Positions 1 to 12,342 of a stretch of DNA of 64,000 bases are shown in pieces (the first letter of the stretch is position 1; each line of letters opens with the position of its first letter). Made by a program: the position numbers and the translations under genes. Under the pieces are notes generated by a model, which was not told the DNA's origin, ran no database searches, and saw only the letters and a program-made list of their open reading frames with translations. Where the stretch lies: the NCBI GenBank assembly GCA_027627225.1, contig CM051029.1, positions 20,392,856 through 20,456,855 on the forward strand, given 5' to 3'. This DNA comes from Congeria kusceri. Lineage: Eukaryota; Mollusca; Bivalvia; Myida; Dreissenidae.

Positions 1-3000
1 CGTATAGAAGCGTCTGAAGCAATTCAACTGCGAAAACGTTTACGTCTATAGACAGCATTTGCATATTCAATGCCAAACAATCATATTCATTTAAAGCGTT
101 TCATACAGATCTATTTGGGCTACATGTAACCATTTGATTTAGAGCGATTACCAACTTTATTAAAGTATTTAATACGTATATGCGTGATATTGCATACACC
201 TTAACATGCTAACAAGATTGTTGTATGCTAATCAATTTTGTATAATAGTATGGCTGCATACATTTGAGCGACAGCGACGGTGCATACGTGCATTGTGTTA
301 GACAGACGTAAATCTTTGACAAGAAGGGAGTCATATTTACACTAATTTGATCTAAAATGATACTCAGAAGAGCTGGAAAATCTCAGAAACATAGGGCGAC
401 TTTTACATAATTTACATTATGTCAAAAACGCCATTGATTGATTGGAAGGTATATTGGAAAAATGCACATTTGAAAAGACCATTCCATTTTGTCTCCAACA
501 TTTAAACCCCCCCCCCCCCCCAGCTATTGTTAAATGATTGGTATTCAACAGTCGCTAATCACAAACACATCGCATGCTTTACCACGTGCTCTTTTGTTTA
601 AAATATGTTAGTAGGTAAATACATGATATCTGAGTACATATATTTAATAAAACACTAAATTAATTTTAATATGATTGACATTGATGGAAACGCCAACGAC
701 AATTATAAATGTATTTTGTTAAACATTGTCGTGACACATATACAATGCGAATATGGTATACATGGTATAGTATATCAGTTTTTTAGTTCGACATATTGTT
801 TCCACGCATCCTGTTACTCTACTTTGTATTGGCTGCACGACTATTTATACAATATAATAATCAAATCATAGCTGTTTTGTTCACATTTATATCAATATAT
901 TTAATAATCAGTACATGGGACTCTGCTTTCGTAAACGGTTCCTATCTAAATAATGCTCTATATAATGTGTATTTTGTTAAAACATAACAATGTCATATGT
1001 TCGTGCAAACAATTGTTTTTGTTGATTTTACCAGTATGGACCGTTCTACATATGATTTAAGCATTAGAACATAAGATGTATGCCTAATTACCATAATTTC
1101 GTGGGTTACCATAATTTCGTGGCCGTTTGAAACTAATAGAATTTTCGCTCGTGCATCCGAAAACATTGTCCGAATTACTATAACTGTTAACTTAATTGTA
1201 TATTTTGTAGTATCTGAAAAGGAAATCATAGTAAATGTCAACCAGTGAGTGACTTTGTCATTTAAATCACCAATTAATGACATTAAATACACAAATTATT
1301 CACTACCCAACAACTTCTTTGGAATTAAATTCATGACATTTGGTTCTATAAAAGTCGTATATTTAGAACAGTTTTCCAAGGATAATTGCACATGTATGAT
1401 TATCTCCCTTGTTTTTATTTCTCAATGGGATTTTGCTATTTTAAACAATCCCCCTTCCCTAAATTTGACTGACATTTTCAAACTTTTAACATTAAGTTAG
1501 CATTTCTACCCATGAATCGCTGCGTGCAATTTTATCTTTTATTTAATATTTAAGAACAATAAATAACACAATACAGTAGAATATTTATAGATTCATGAAG
1601 CCAAAAGTTAAACCTACACAACCAAAATTGAACAAGTGTGTAGATTTCGTTAGCCCTATTTTGTTACCTTTTAAAAAATATGATAAGGACTGTGTATTTA
1701 TTATGATAAAATTTTCAAAAACGCTAGTTTTCACCAAGATTTTCGTTTGTTGATCAGCACAGGGTTCAGCACATACAAAGTGAAACTAAATCGATGCTGT
1801 AAACACTCTTTCACAACCAAAGTAGGCCGGCCAATCAGAACCCACGAAATTATGAGAAGCTTCCAAATGATACAGATCAAGTAGGGTCAGGTACAATAAC
1901 TTTATATATGCATGAAACAGCAACACAAATCGGTCTTTTAATTACTTTGTTTGCAAAGATGACGTTGCAATTTGTGTTTTATCCAACTCAGTGGTGAGAT
2001 AACAGAATGTATTAACGCGCATGCGTCACAATCGTAAATAAGACCCACGAAATTAGGGTGACACGGCATATTTATGCATGAACTAAGAGAATGTGCATTG
2101 TACATGCCAATATGAATACACAGTCAATAATTGAACTGATTAATGCTTCCTAACTATGTCTTGAAAATAAGCAGAACTAATGATGGCACACGTCTTAGAA
2201 GCTATGGAAATTAAGGTGTTTGTAAACATGTTTTTTTAAATTCGAGTTTACTTCAACTATCAAATTTTGAGTTAATTCTATATATACTTTAAAATCTGTA
2301 TATTGGTATGACAAACTATTGCAACGCAGATACAAACTTGTCATTTTTGTTGGGATATTTTCGACGACGTATGATGCATATTCTAATGTTTAAATGTTTA
2401 TATCAAATGCGGATTCATAAATAGAATTTATAATAAATAAAATATTTTAAAGAGTTCTGTTGTTGGCTGTGATTACAATGATTAGCAATTCATAAAAATA
2501 ATGTGGCAAAAATTTATGAGGAAATATATTCGTGGTTGTATAGCTTTTAAATTTTCAGGTGTTGTGATGTGTTTAGTTCTGTATGCATTACTATGTAACA
2601 ATGTGGTTTAAATCAGGAATTACGGCTTTGACATTTCTGTCAAATATATAGATATATTATATTGGTACGTAACTCATTCATGACTTGAACGTTATTAAGA
2701 AAACATGTATAACGTATAATTAAATTATTAATACATCGTAGCATACATTTATAATGTTAAACTCTGTCTATGCCTGATTAATTTGTTTCATCCTACCCAA
2801 ACCTTAACGACGACGTGACACATATGTCAGCAATAACATAAAATAAGTATATTTTATGGTATGTCTTTCTGTAAAATTAAATATCCACAGATGAATACAC
2901 AGTTAACAAATAATAGTGTGAGTTGACAGCTGTCATCGAGCTCCAATGATTTACTGTATTTACATAACGCAAATTTATATTCCTGTTAGTACATATTTTA

Positions 3001-3360
3001 TTAAAGTGTTTGTATAACGATAACATTGTATATACATCAATTAAAGTATGTGGTACAGCGCGCGTGATCACGTCATTAATATAATGCATATAGAAATGTA
3101 TATATGTTACGATGTATGGTGTCGTGATGCAAAATATTAATGATGCCAGTAGATACACAGTTTTATCCGAATGTCATACAAACATGGCTTTAAATGTAGT
3201 GTAATATTTAATCTGGTTTATGAATTTGTTTTATTGCTAACGTTTGCTCTGAATAGTGTTTTCGGATGTTCGGTGTTTAACATCGGACCGTCCAATACGA
3301 TAATATATACGGATATATATTGGTAGATATATAATCAATCATTTTATTAACAAGGCGCAG
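1..3360. other. AT-rich non-coding stretch, possible intron or 5' flank
   Basis: No supportable gene is seen. Short open frames here lack domain-like composition and have no matching splice signals. A poly-C run lies at 508-521. Two copies of a motif reading CATAATTTCGTGG lie at 1092-1125, and the reverse complement is found at 1839-1854 and again near 2043. This is probably upstream intron or flank of the Ig gene whose first visible exon begins at 3361. Confidence 0.5.
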
Positions 3361-3702
3361 AGGCTCTCGTATTAATATCCAATTCGACATCGGTGAAGGT
3401 CGGTGAAGCTTTACAATTAACCTGCACACATTCAACCGAGCAAGTTGCAGACTGGTGGCGCAAACCAGCAAATGATACTACGTTCGCAAGTACCCTGTCA
3501 ATTGGATATGTTAACAACGTTTGTACCTCAGTTCCTGCGACGCTACCGGATGTATTTAAGCATTGTGGATGCCGCGGAGCGACGCAATTTACGTGTACAC
3601 TGAAACCCTTAAGCACAACTAACCATGGGGATATGTGGAAATGCTCGGTTGCCATCAAGTTGCAAGCAACGTTCAGCAATGAAATATCACTAACGATAAC
3701 AA
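3361..3702 (+). CDS. Ig-like domain exon 1 of a large Ig-superfamily gene
   Basis: Open 342-bp exon (114 codons) between an acceptor (GCGCAG) and a donor (A|GTATAT), phase 1 at both ends. The translation has the Ig pattern: a B-strand cysteine in LQLTC, a C-strand tryptophan in ADWWRKP, and an F-strand cysteine in DMWKCSV. Extra cysteines in between (VNNVC, KHCGCRG, FTC) suggest a V-like domain with additional disulfides. It is expected to be extracellular. It is the first of nine phase-compatible exons on this strand. The upstream signal-peptide exon was not found, so the protein N-terminus is unknown. The Ig assignment is by pattern only. Confidence 0.7.
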
Positions 3703-4046
3703 GTATATAATGGAAACAATAGATGTTTAGTGATGTGTTGTTCGGCTAATAATGTTATCTCAATGATAAAATATGCTAGAACTATGTGTATTTTTAAGTA
3801 ATGACATATACAATAGTCTTAATGTTCTTAGTATAAAATGTAGTTTGTTGATTTTGATTCTGGGGTACTAATACATGTCTTATTCTACGTTTGTAGAATA
3901 TATTCTCATGAAAATATTGACTTACTGACTGATGTTGATAATAGTTTAGTGTCGTTTGCAATGAATATAGATGATATTTAAAATCTATATATTTGAATCC
4001 ACTTTTGTTCAACTGTAGATGCCTTTATTTGTTATGTTTGTTTTAG

Positions 4047-4369
4047 ATCCAGTGACATATTTAACATTAACACCAGCACTACCAACAATTTCCGTCCTAC
4101 CCAGCGTGGCAATAAGCTTCATCCGGTGTGTATCATCCGTTGGACGTCCAGCACCTATTATAACCTGGCACCTGGATAACAGAACTCCTTCAGACTACAC
4201 GGATGATGTGGACCTTACTGGGGATAGCAGCAATGTAACAGTGGCAGATGTAACGACAAGCAATCTTACAATTACGCCTACGCTTGTATATCATAAGGCC
4301 AGAATTTGCTGCAATGCTTCGAACGGATATGGGACAATCATATCCGACAGGGCTCTGCTTATGTACTGA
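4047..4369 (+). CDS. Ig-like domain exon 2, apparently broken at its 3' end
   Basis: Acceptor TTTTAG precedes ATCCAGTG, giving phase 1 and a DP start shared with exons 3, 4 and 7. The Ig pattern is clear: ISFIRC (B-strand Cys), IITWHL (C-strand Trp) and RICCNASNGYG (F strand). The frame ends in TAC TGA, and a strong donor GTAAGTG follows at once. A phase-1 exit would need one base more or fewer, so either a one-base indel near the end has made a stop or this is a true terminal exon of an alternative transcript. Sister exons all leave in phase 1, which favours damage. The Ig call is good; the status is uncertain. Confidence 0.65.
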
Positions 4370-4828
4370 GTAAGTGTGAACTGGTCCATGTAAACAAACA
4401 CTTCAGAACAAATTCATTAAATATAAAAAATGTATCGCTTATTGATAATTACTTTGCCTAATTTTGAGCTGTAAACAAGTAAGTTGATATTAACTTTATT
4501 CCAGACTGTGTAAATGGATACGCAAGTTAATTGACCAACACACGATTTCGTTTATACCACATACAATATTAATATAGGAGCAAACTCTCAAATGTTAAAA
4601 TGCTGCCATTTTGTATACTTTCTTCACTAGTCATTAATGACTTTATTTGAACGAAGTATTGCTTCAAAAGTTCAAATATAGCAATGCATGTATATGATGT
4701 TTAGTCAAATAGTGTAACTGTTGTAGAGAATACTTCATTATATAGCATTCTAAACATTAGCAAATAGCAATCAAACATTACTTTTAATCAACTGTAATAT
4801 TTTTATTAAATAATTTCCGTCCAAGCCG

Positions 4829-4888
4829 ACTGTTTTGCACTAGACGTCACTTGTAAGTGACACGATTTATGTGATACAAAACAGTGCC
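4829..4888. repeat. Small imperfect inverted repeat
   Basis: ACTGTTTTGCA on the left faces TACAAAACAGT on the right, and a perfect inner palindrome GTCACTTGTAAGTGAC lies between them. It could be a MITE remnant or a chance hairpin. No target duplication was recognised. Confidence 0.35.
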
Positions 4889-5573
4889 ACAAGCATGCTT
4901 ACACCTACGAACGGATCTCCGAAAACAACCAGTTTACATGTAAACATATTATGTAAGTACCTTATTTTGTTAGCAATGTTTAAAATGTGTAATACATAAT
5001 ACCCAACTGCACTTGTCTTAGTGTGATGATACTAAATCGCATCGTCCTAACACTTCTACACGAGATCAAAATATATTTTCGTACAGTTTATATAAAAAAT
5101 ACAGGATACATGTTTTAGGACACAGCGGAGTTCTGAACAATAAATATATTTTTCGAATTTTCCCAAAAATGCATTGAATCATGTGTGATAAGGCCTAAAT
5201 TAAGTTAAAATGTGTTTTCCCTTTACCAACCGACCCAAACGGAAGCCGCAGACTCTAAATTTTCTATTGCAAATTCTGCGGTTATTATTTTTTTAATTTA
5301 GTTATTTTTTTTTTCTTGCTTTACGTTTCTTTTTTTTTTTCTCGCTCTCAATTTTCATAGGCAACAATTTGTATCATTAAGGCGCTTGAACAAAAGAGTA
5401 TAATGCGTTTGAGTGAGAAAACAAGCGCCAGTGACCGGATACTAGTCAACATGGAGTGTTTCACGTTTTGTCGTGTACACACCGGCCGACGTATGACGTC
5501 ATCATCTTTGTACAGAACCACGTTTTGTTTCAAGGTTAGATACCGGTAAATAGTAGGGTGGTCCCCTTGAAAG

Positions 5574-5640
5574 TTGTCCGTATATGAAATAGTTTGTCTT
5601 TCCTTCTGTCAAAAGAAAGAGACATTTCACATAACGGACA
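5574..5640. repeat. Imperfect hairpin repeat (MITE-like)
   Basis: GTCCGTATATGAAATAG...GTCTTTC on the left pairs with the reverse complement of GAAAGAGACATTTCACATAACGGAC on the right, with one or two indels. The arms are about 25 bp around a very short loop. The shape resembles a non-autonomous foldback element; its family is unknown. Confidence 0.45.
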
Positions 5641-7994
5641 CTAGTTTAAATGGTTATTTCCTTACATGACATGTATTTTGTGCATTTTGATGTTTCAAAA
5701 TTACTTGGAATTTGAATATGCAGCAGTTTATGTATAGGCAGCATGTGCTTTTGTCGAAATCGTAAGTGTTTCTTATGGGTGACTACAATCAAGTCAGATG
5801 AATTTTCTAAGAAGTAGCATAATATATCTTTTTTATTTTAAATTCTGAAAGCAGAGAGAACCATCTTTCCAAAGAGATCAAACTCGCAATATCTGAATCA
5901 AAGAAAAATGACGAATTATGACAGGAGAATTTGCTGTTTTACAAGGGAACCATATGGAGATTTGATTTACCTGTTTATAACCTCCATCGTGTTTGTTGAA
6001 ATCAATAAATAAATACGCAATTCTTAAAGTTGAAAAAAGTAAAACTTGGAATGATGTATGATCTATTTACAATGTAGACGAAAACAAGAAAGTTACCGAC
6101 AAAGTTTCAATTTCAGTTAGAAAATCAACAAGTGGTAGTGCAGAACAGTTTAACCCTGATATTTACAAAAAAGTGTATGTCGATACTGGCTTTGTTAAGA
6201 AATAATACTTCAATCAGCAGCCAAAATGTTACATATGATAGTTCTTTGTTAAATTGTCATTTACACAAACACAGTTTATATTTGAGAGGACAGAAACATC
6301 CGAGTAAACAACATTTCTGATTTTCTTATTCGTGACGTTTTCACCCTTTTTTTTATTTTCAATTCATTGATTTACATTTTACTAATCAAACAGTATGTAT
6401 TTGTACTGTATTAATATGATTGGGACTGTCTAGTCTGTTTAGCCATTATTAATAATAAACATGTTTTCTTGTCAGACAGTATGTTTCTATGCAGTATTAA
6501 TTGATATATGTCTCTAGTAAATTCAGACATTGGTATTAAACACGTACTTGTTTTTAAAGCATTGCGTATTCTATTTTATGTTATGACCATTATTAAAGCC
6601 AGTTTTACCACGTATAAACTTGGAATGTATCAGTCAAGATGAAGAAAGTAATTGTGATTTTCAAACAAAGATAAAATTATAATGTATTGCTATTTAAATG
6701 ACAACATTCATGTATGACAACGATTAAATTTTCGGAATAAAATATGTTTCCTACCTACCGACCCACCTCTAAAATTTCGGGTAGGAAAAGAGCAAACGAC
6801 TGATTTTTTTTAATTTCAAGCGTTGTTCTTGAATATTTAAGTGTGTTCCAATAGAGATATAAAGAAAACGGCATGCATGCAAACATTTAAAAGCAAAACT
6901 CCACATACATTACTGACTTCTTTCTATGAAATGAGTGTTTTGAATAATTGTATCTGAAAATATATCGAAGAAGTTATAGCCCAGAGCATTGCCATAGCCC
7001 AGAGTATAGAGTTATCCTGTTTCTACCATTAGCAATGAACATATAAATGTGTGACCATACAAATTGACTTATGTCCAGTCAACAGGAAGTTGTACATAAT
7101 GTTTACCCTGTTACTTGTGTATCTCTACGTGCCGAATAACAACATTGCCCAGGATCATAAAAATGTCAAACATATCTACACATACCTTGCATTTTTCATC
7201 GATAAAATATGTGTAGTCTAGTTATCAGTGTAGCTACCTCACAAGATGACATAATCATTTTGTTTTTTCCCCATATTATCTAATTGGTGTTAGCACATTT
7301 TTCCCCATTCCATTTCAAAACACTAGGTGCACGTGGGTTGTTCTTTGTGGGTTGACACTTACCATTCTTTGACACAAATGAACATTAAACATCAGGCCGG
7401 ATCTATTAATTAGCAAAACTTTATTTTTTCACTTTTTCGTCTGATATCCACAAATATCAAAACAAATTCCAGAATATAAATCGAAAGTATGTCATCGACT
7501 CTTTTGAATAAAACTCATACACATTAAAGAATAAATAAGATAATCTGTTTATACGGATGAATCTTATAACATACTGATATCGGCAACTCGGAGAGTTCGT
7601 AATGTTGTTATCGCCTTTATTTTTAGTTGCTATAGATATAAGATAGTATTTAATTTTTATTAATCATAATTTAAGAGCCAAACAAATCAACAACATGATA
7701 ACTGGCTCGTCCCGTATTAATTGCATAAGCCTTATTAGAAAGACATACCGGCACCAAGCATGTATTCTCTATATTCTGTATATTACGTGATATAGTGTGT
7801 TACAACGAGTGCATGCATGGCAACTGTTTGACAATGTTATTGACAATGTTATTATTCTTCAAATGTCCGTGTTCTTTTCGTAATTTTCGGTTTTATGGGG
7901 TCTATTCGTTGTTTGTTTTGTTTTTCCGAACGAAAAACAAGCGCGGACGTTGTTTATGCAACAACAATATGCTAAATCCATTATTTTGCTGCAG

Positions 7995-9179
7995 ATCCCC
8001 CATCTACTCCAATTTCTAAACGCGGGACGTTTTCAATTACTTCGAAAATCATCCGGAGTGTTATAAATGAAACCTTGACAATGAACTGTATTAGCAGCAG
8101 TAGCCCTCTACCCTCACGTTATACATGGATACTGCCAGGGGGAGAACAATTGAACGGGGCACAGCTCATAACTCAAAGTGTGCAGCCTAGCGGCAATGGT
8201 ATTTATACACTTGAAGTGGTCAATGAAATGAACTGCATTAGCAGCAGTAGCCCTCTACCCTCACGTTATACATGGAGACTGCCATTGGAAGAACAATTGA
8301 AAGGGGCACAGCTCATCATTCAAAGTGTGCTGTCTAGCGGTAATGGTATTTATACACTTGAAGTGGTCAATGAAATGAACTGTATTAGCAGCAGTAGACC
8401 TCTACCCTCACGTTATACATGGAGACTGCCATTGGAAGAACAATTGAAAGGGGCACAGCTCATCATTCAAAGTGTGCAGTCTAGCGGTAATGGTATTTAT
8501 ACACTTGAAGTGGTCAATGAAATGAACTGTATTATCAGCAGTAGCCCTCTACCCTCACGTTATACATGGAGACTGCCAGGGGGAGAATCGTTGAACGGGA
8601 CACAGCTCATCATTCAAAGTGTGCAGTCTAGCGGTAATGGTATTTATACACTTGAAGTGGTCAATGAAATGAACTGTATTAGCAGCAGTAGCCCTCTACC
8701 CTCACGTTATACATGGAGACTGCCAGGTGGAGAAGAATTGAACGGGGCACAGCTCATCATTCAAAGTGTGCAGTCTAGCGGTAATGGTATTTATACACTT
8801 GAAGTGGTCAATGAAATGAACTGTATTAGCAGCAGTAGACCTCTACCCTCACGTTATACATGGAGACTGCCAGGTGGAGAAGAAATGAACGGGGAACAGC
8901 TCATCATTCAAAGTGTGCAGTCTAGCGGTAATGGTATTTATACACTTGAAGTGGTCAATGAAATGAACTGTATTATCAGCAGTAGCCCTCTACCCTCACG
9001 TTATACATGGAGACTGCCACGGGGAGAAGAATTGATCGGGGCACAGCTCATAATTCAAAGTGTGCAGCCTAGCGGCAATGGTATTTGTACACTTGAAGTG
9101 GTCAATGAAATGAACGCAACTTTCGAAAAGCGGGTCGTTACTGGAAATATCACTGCCTCTTATACACTTGACCTTTTAT
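7995..9179 (+). CDS. Ig-like domain exon 3 with seven in-frame 49-aa repeats
   Basis: Exon of 1185 bp (395 codons), acceptor TGCTGCAG, donor T|GTGAGT, phase 1 at both ends. It opens with about 28 residues of normal A/B strand (ending NETLTMNC), then repeats a 49-residue block seven times, and closes with an ordinary G-strand end (ATFEKRVVTGNITASYTLDLL region). Each block runs from the B-strand cysteine (MNCI) through a C-strand tryptophan (SRYTW) to the F/G strand (GNGIYTLEVVNE). The position that normally holds the F-strand cysteine (YTC) is leucine in every copy; copy 7 has a cysteine two residues earlier (GICTL). The normal Ig disulfide is therefore not available in the usual place. The frame is open throughout, so expression is plausible. 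Recent slippage or an assembly artefact are both possible sources of the copy number. Confidence 0.75.
8081..9109 (+). repeat. 147-bp coding tandem repeat, 7 copies
   Basis: Seven head-to-tail units of exactly 147 bp start at 8081, 8228, 8375, 8522, 8669, 8816 and 8963. Copies are near identical at synonymous sites too, which points to recent expansion. Differences cluster at unit residues 20-27 (GGEQLNG, LEEQLKG, GGESLNG, GGEELNG, GGEEMNG, RGEELIG) and at residues 5-8 of the serine run. ATGAAC occurs both at the start of the array and just after its last copy, so the array is bounded by short microhomology. Confidence 0.95.
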
Positions 9180-9438
9180 GTGAGTATCTTTAAAGAAAGA
9201 TTTTACTTTTGTGTTCGTCTGTAGTGATAAATACGAGTATATGTCTCAATATTTTTATCGCTTTTATACATGAATTATACGCATCAATTTAGTATACTAA
9301 ATGGTTATATTATGGTTAATCTTATTTTAGTAAGTGATTCAGAAAATAAGTTGTTTGTTTTACTTAACAAATGGTTAAAAATAAAAACAAGTATAATCAT
9401 ATAAGATTTGACTTAAACTCTGTATAATATATGTGCAG

Positions 9439-9735
9439 ATCCTGTGACAGGACTTTCTCTCTATCATAGAGGTATGAACGATCAACAGATAACTAGTCCC
9501 ACCATAAGCGTTTTAAGAGGTCGTGTGGTAAGTTTAAGATGCAATGCTCTTTCGAATCCTCCTGCTAGTTATGTATGGACATCAAATGGTTCTATGTCTG
9601 CAAATGGTGCTAACTGGAGTACTTCTCAAATGGACGACACCATTATTCCGTGTATTGCTAGCAATACTCTCGACCCGACCGGGAAAGAAACGAAACACAC
9701 TTCTAGTTTTATCAGCCTTACAGCAAATGTATTAT
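9439..9735 (+). CDS. Ig-like domain exon 4
   Basis: 297 bp (99 codons), acceptor GTGCAG, donor T|GTAAGC, phase 1 at both ends. It starts DPVTG like its neighbours. Ig marks: VVSLRC (B Cys), SYVW (C Trp) and TIIPCIASN (F Cys), with N-glycosylation sequons near NGS and NWS. It is the last Ig exon before a 16.8-kb gap that contains two transposons. Confidence 0.75.
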
Positions 9736-12110
9736 GTAAGCGTACTTTATTGTATGATTTGTGTTCAATGATTACAACATGCTTATTTCCGTCAAACGAT
9801 CTATTTGCATATACGAGCGACTTAATCAATGCAAGTTGTATTTAAACTAGTCAAAACATGCATTGACGTTATTCGCTAACAATAATAAACACAAATGCTT
9901 TGAAACTTGAAACTTCAGTATCGAACTTATGACATAGGCGCCATAAGAACGACCATTGATGTAACCATCGCTACAAGGATGGTTAGTGAAAATACACATG
10001 CAAAGTATTGTTATACAATACACTCGCGACTTGTGCGTCAACACGTAAACATGAAAATGGCATTTAAACAAGTACATCTTATAATATATATTTTAGAACT
10101 TCTTAATTACGATGCGTAAACATATTGCCTCGTGTCGTTTCACTATTAACAATCGCTTTTCAAATATAAATCTCTTTAATACAGAAGAATATTCGAAAAA
10201 TGAGTCGCAGCGATGGCGCTGCTTTTATTAGCTCATAGTTTGTTGTCTATAACCCCATCGAAAAGGTAATACATGCGTATGAAATAAATCAAGAGAGCAA
10301 TGAACGGGTGATTTAATAACACGCATAAACCTTCTATAAATAGCGGTTAGGTCACAGAGACAGAGCTCTATACTCCGACGGTTCACCAACAACAGTATGC
10401 TTTTTATACGCTACGCGACGCTAAAGGAGCGAAACGAAGTTCGGAAAAAAAATATTTCAGCCGATCAAATTTTTTTTGATAATACGTGGATAATCTATTT
10501 ACTGAAACTAGGGAAATCGTTACAATTGCAAACGCTCTTATGCTCGATTAGTATTTTTTGTTTTTCCAAGACTTACCTGTTTCACAACAATTCTGACTTG
10601 CATTTAAAGATTCTTTACAAAAAATATTTAAATCAAAGTTGTTCATCAAGAGAACGTGACGTCATGTAATACGGTATCCTGATTCCGCCAATTATATTTC
10701 GCTGTGTTCCAGAACGGCGACGATGCGAATTTCATAATTTATTTTCTGCAGATCTCGCCCTTTTAGTCAAATCGCTGAAGCACAGCAGTTGTTCGCTATT
10801 GCGTACAATTGGGAATATCTCACTCTATTCAAATGTTTATAGCAACACAAGTTTAAATTAAACAGAACTTATTCGAAAGGTTTATTGAGATTGTGTCTAA
10901 ACGAAAGTATGTCTGCAGTTTTGAATATAAGGAATCAATAATTAAATTCAATAACTGTTAGAACATTCGTTTTTACTACTAGTTATTTCTGTTAGTGCAC
11001 TGTTCAATATCATAGCGTCCGGTGGATCTTATCGACTCGCCCAAACAACGTAGTGCAAAAGGCACTTAAGACCCGTAATGCTGTGTTTGCAGAATGTTTT
11101 GCGAATATATGGAAAATACAAAAATATTACAAATGTGTATAAGAACCAGTAAATAAAATCAAATTGCATGAAGTCTCCTTAATGACCATATACAAACTTA
11201 AAATGAAAACTCCGACGCTTTACTATGGACAATCGGGGCTGTTAGAGAGGTATGCCATATCATATGCCACCTTAAATAAAGTGGTTATAAATTGATAAAT
11301 GTTTTATTGGTAAAACATGATAGTTGCGTTAATAGCTCCTTCAGCGTTCGTATGTGAAAAAAATAATACTCATTGAATTTAAATTTTGGTTAAGAAGCCA
11401 GAAGCAGCAAGCACGAAGTGTTATACATAATAATATGTTCTTTTCAAAAAGTCTAACATTAAGCAAAAATATTCGTAAAACTTCATTTAGTTGAATCTTT
11501 TATTCCGTGTTTTATTGTGATATTTGTGTCAACATAGTAAATATAACTTGAACAGAGACGTTGCTTGGGCGATCTATAATCTTCAAAATGCGGCGTTAAA
11601 ATATATATTGCCACGTAATAAATTCAGATTTTAAAATGTATTTCGCCAGTGTGTAGTTAGGTGCGTTGTTGTCTCTCAATAATGTCGTTTTGAATGGTAT
11701 TTGTTGTTAAATTTGCAGCTGATGAATTGAAGTCCATTTTAAAACGTACGCCACTAATTAAAACGTTAACAGATGTGAAAACTAGACAGCCTATTACAGC
11801 AGCTAAAAATAATATGTGCGAATTAAATATATAAGGCCTGTCAAAACAACTTTCTATTGAAAATGAAAAATAATGTCGGGCAAGAAACCTGACGAGCCAC
11901 ATTCTTTGTCCGGTGTACATTATCACGAATGCAACGACAGTGTTACAAGCTTTTCAACCGTTTTAGCAAAGGTGTTGTGCGATAATGGTAATGTTTTAAA
12001 ATGCGTTAAGCAAGTTAAACGTCTTCTTTTTCTATTAATAAAGCGTCTGGAGTAGCAACCCTTATATTCTGTTAAACAATAATACAATAAATAAAATTGG
12101 GAAACAACTT
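9736..12110. other. Intron sequence, no supported gene
   Basis: No exon with domain similarity is visible. A short frame on the minus strand at 11657-11926 contains a hydrophobic stretch (ILFLAAVIGCLVF) but has no neighbour, start context or family match that would support a gene. Confidence 0.45.
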
Positions 12111-12111
12111 C

Positions 12112-12195
12112 CTGCCCTCTTAGGGATCGAACCCCGACCGCCAGAGTGAGAGTCTACGGCGTTAACCGCCCGACCGCTATTGCTATTACCTGTAC
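12112..12195 (-). mobile_element. tRNA-derived SINE head (minus strand)
   Basis: On the minus strand the sequence carries an A-box-like TAGCGGTCGGGCGG and a perfect B box GGTTCGATCCC, spaced as in a tRNA-derived RNA polymerase III promoter. The cloverleaf is not intact, so this is a SINE head or tRNA pseudogene, not a working tRNA. It lies about 130 bp outside the left end of the large transposon. Confidence 0.55.
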
Positions 12196-12325
12196 TACGA
12201 GATTATCAACAATCTGTGAATTCAAGTTTGTTCTTTATGAGTATTATTATTACGACGAAGTGAATAATACAATAATTTATAAACTGATTGTAATACAATA
12301 ATTAAATAACAAATAAACCACTTAA

Positions 12326-12342
12326 GGTAAGACCTGGGTAAT
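12326..12342. repeat. Left terminal inverted repeat, with TTAA outside
   Basis: 17 bp matching the right end at 19191-19207 without mismatch. The preceding four bases are TTAA. Beyond 17 bp the two ends diverge. Confidence 0.9.

Larger units (their letters stand above)
4370..7994. other. Intron between Ig exons 2 and 3
   Basis: No credible coding exon is seen in 3.6 kb. It holds two small hairpin-forming repeats, listed separately at 4829-4888 and 5574-5640. AT-rich, with T-rich runs near 5290-5340. Confidence 0.5.

Noticed and set aside
10397..10669. A 90-codon open frame
   Set aside because: The composition is that of random AT-rich DNA, with no recognisable motif.
11657..11926. A membrane protein gene with one hydrophobic segment
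   Set aside because: There is no family match, start context or splice-compatible neighbour, and AT-rich DNA often yields hydrophobic frames.
12112..12195. A tRNA gene
   Set aside because: A and B boxes are present, but no complete cloverleaf with acceptor stem could be formed, so a SINE head is more likely.
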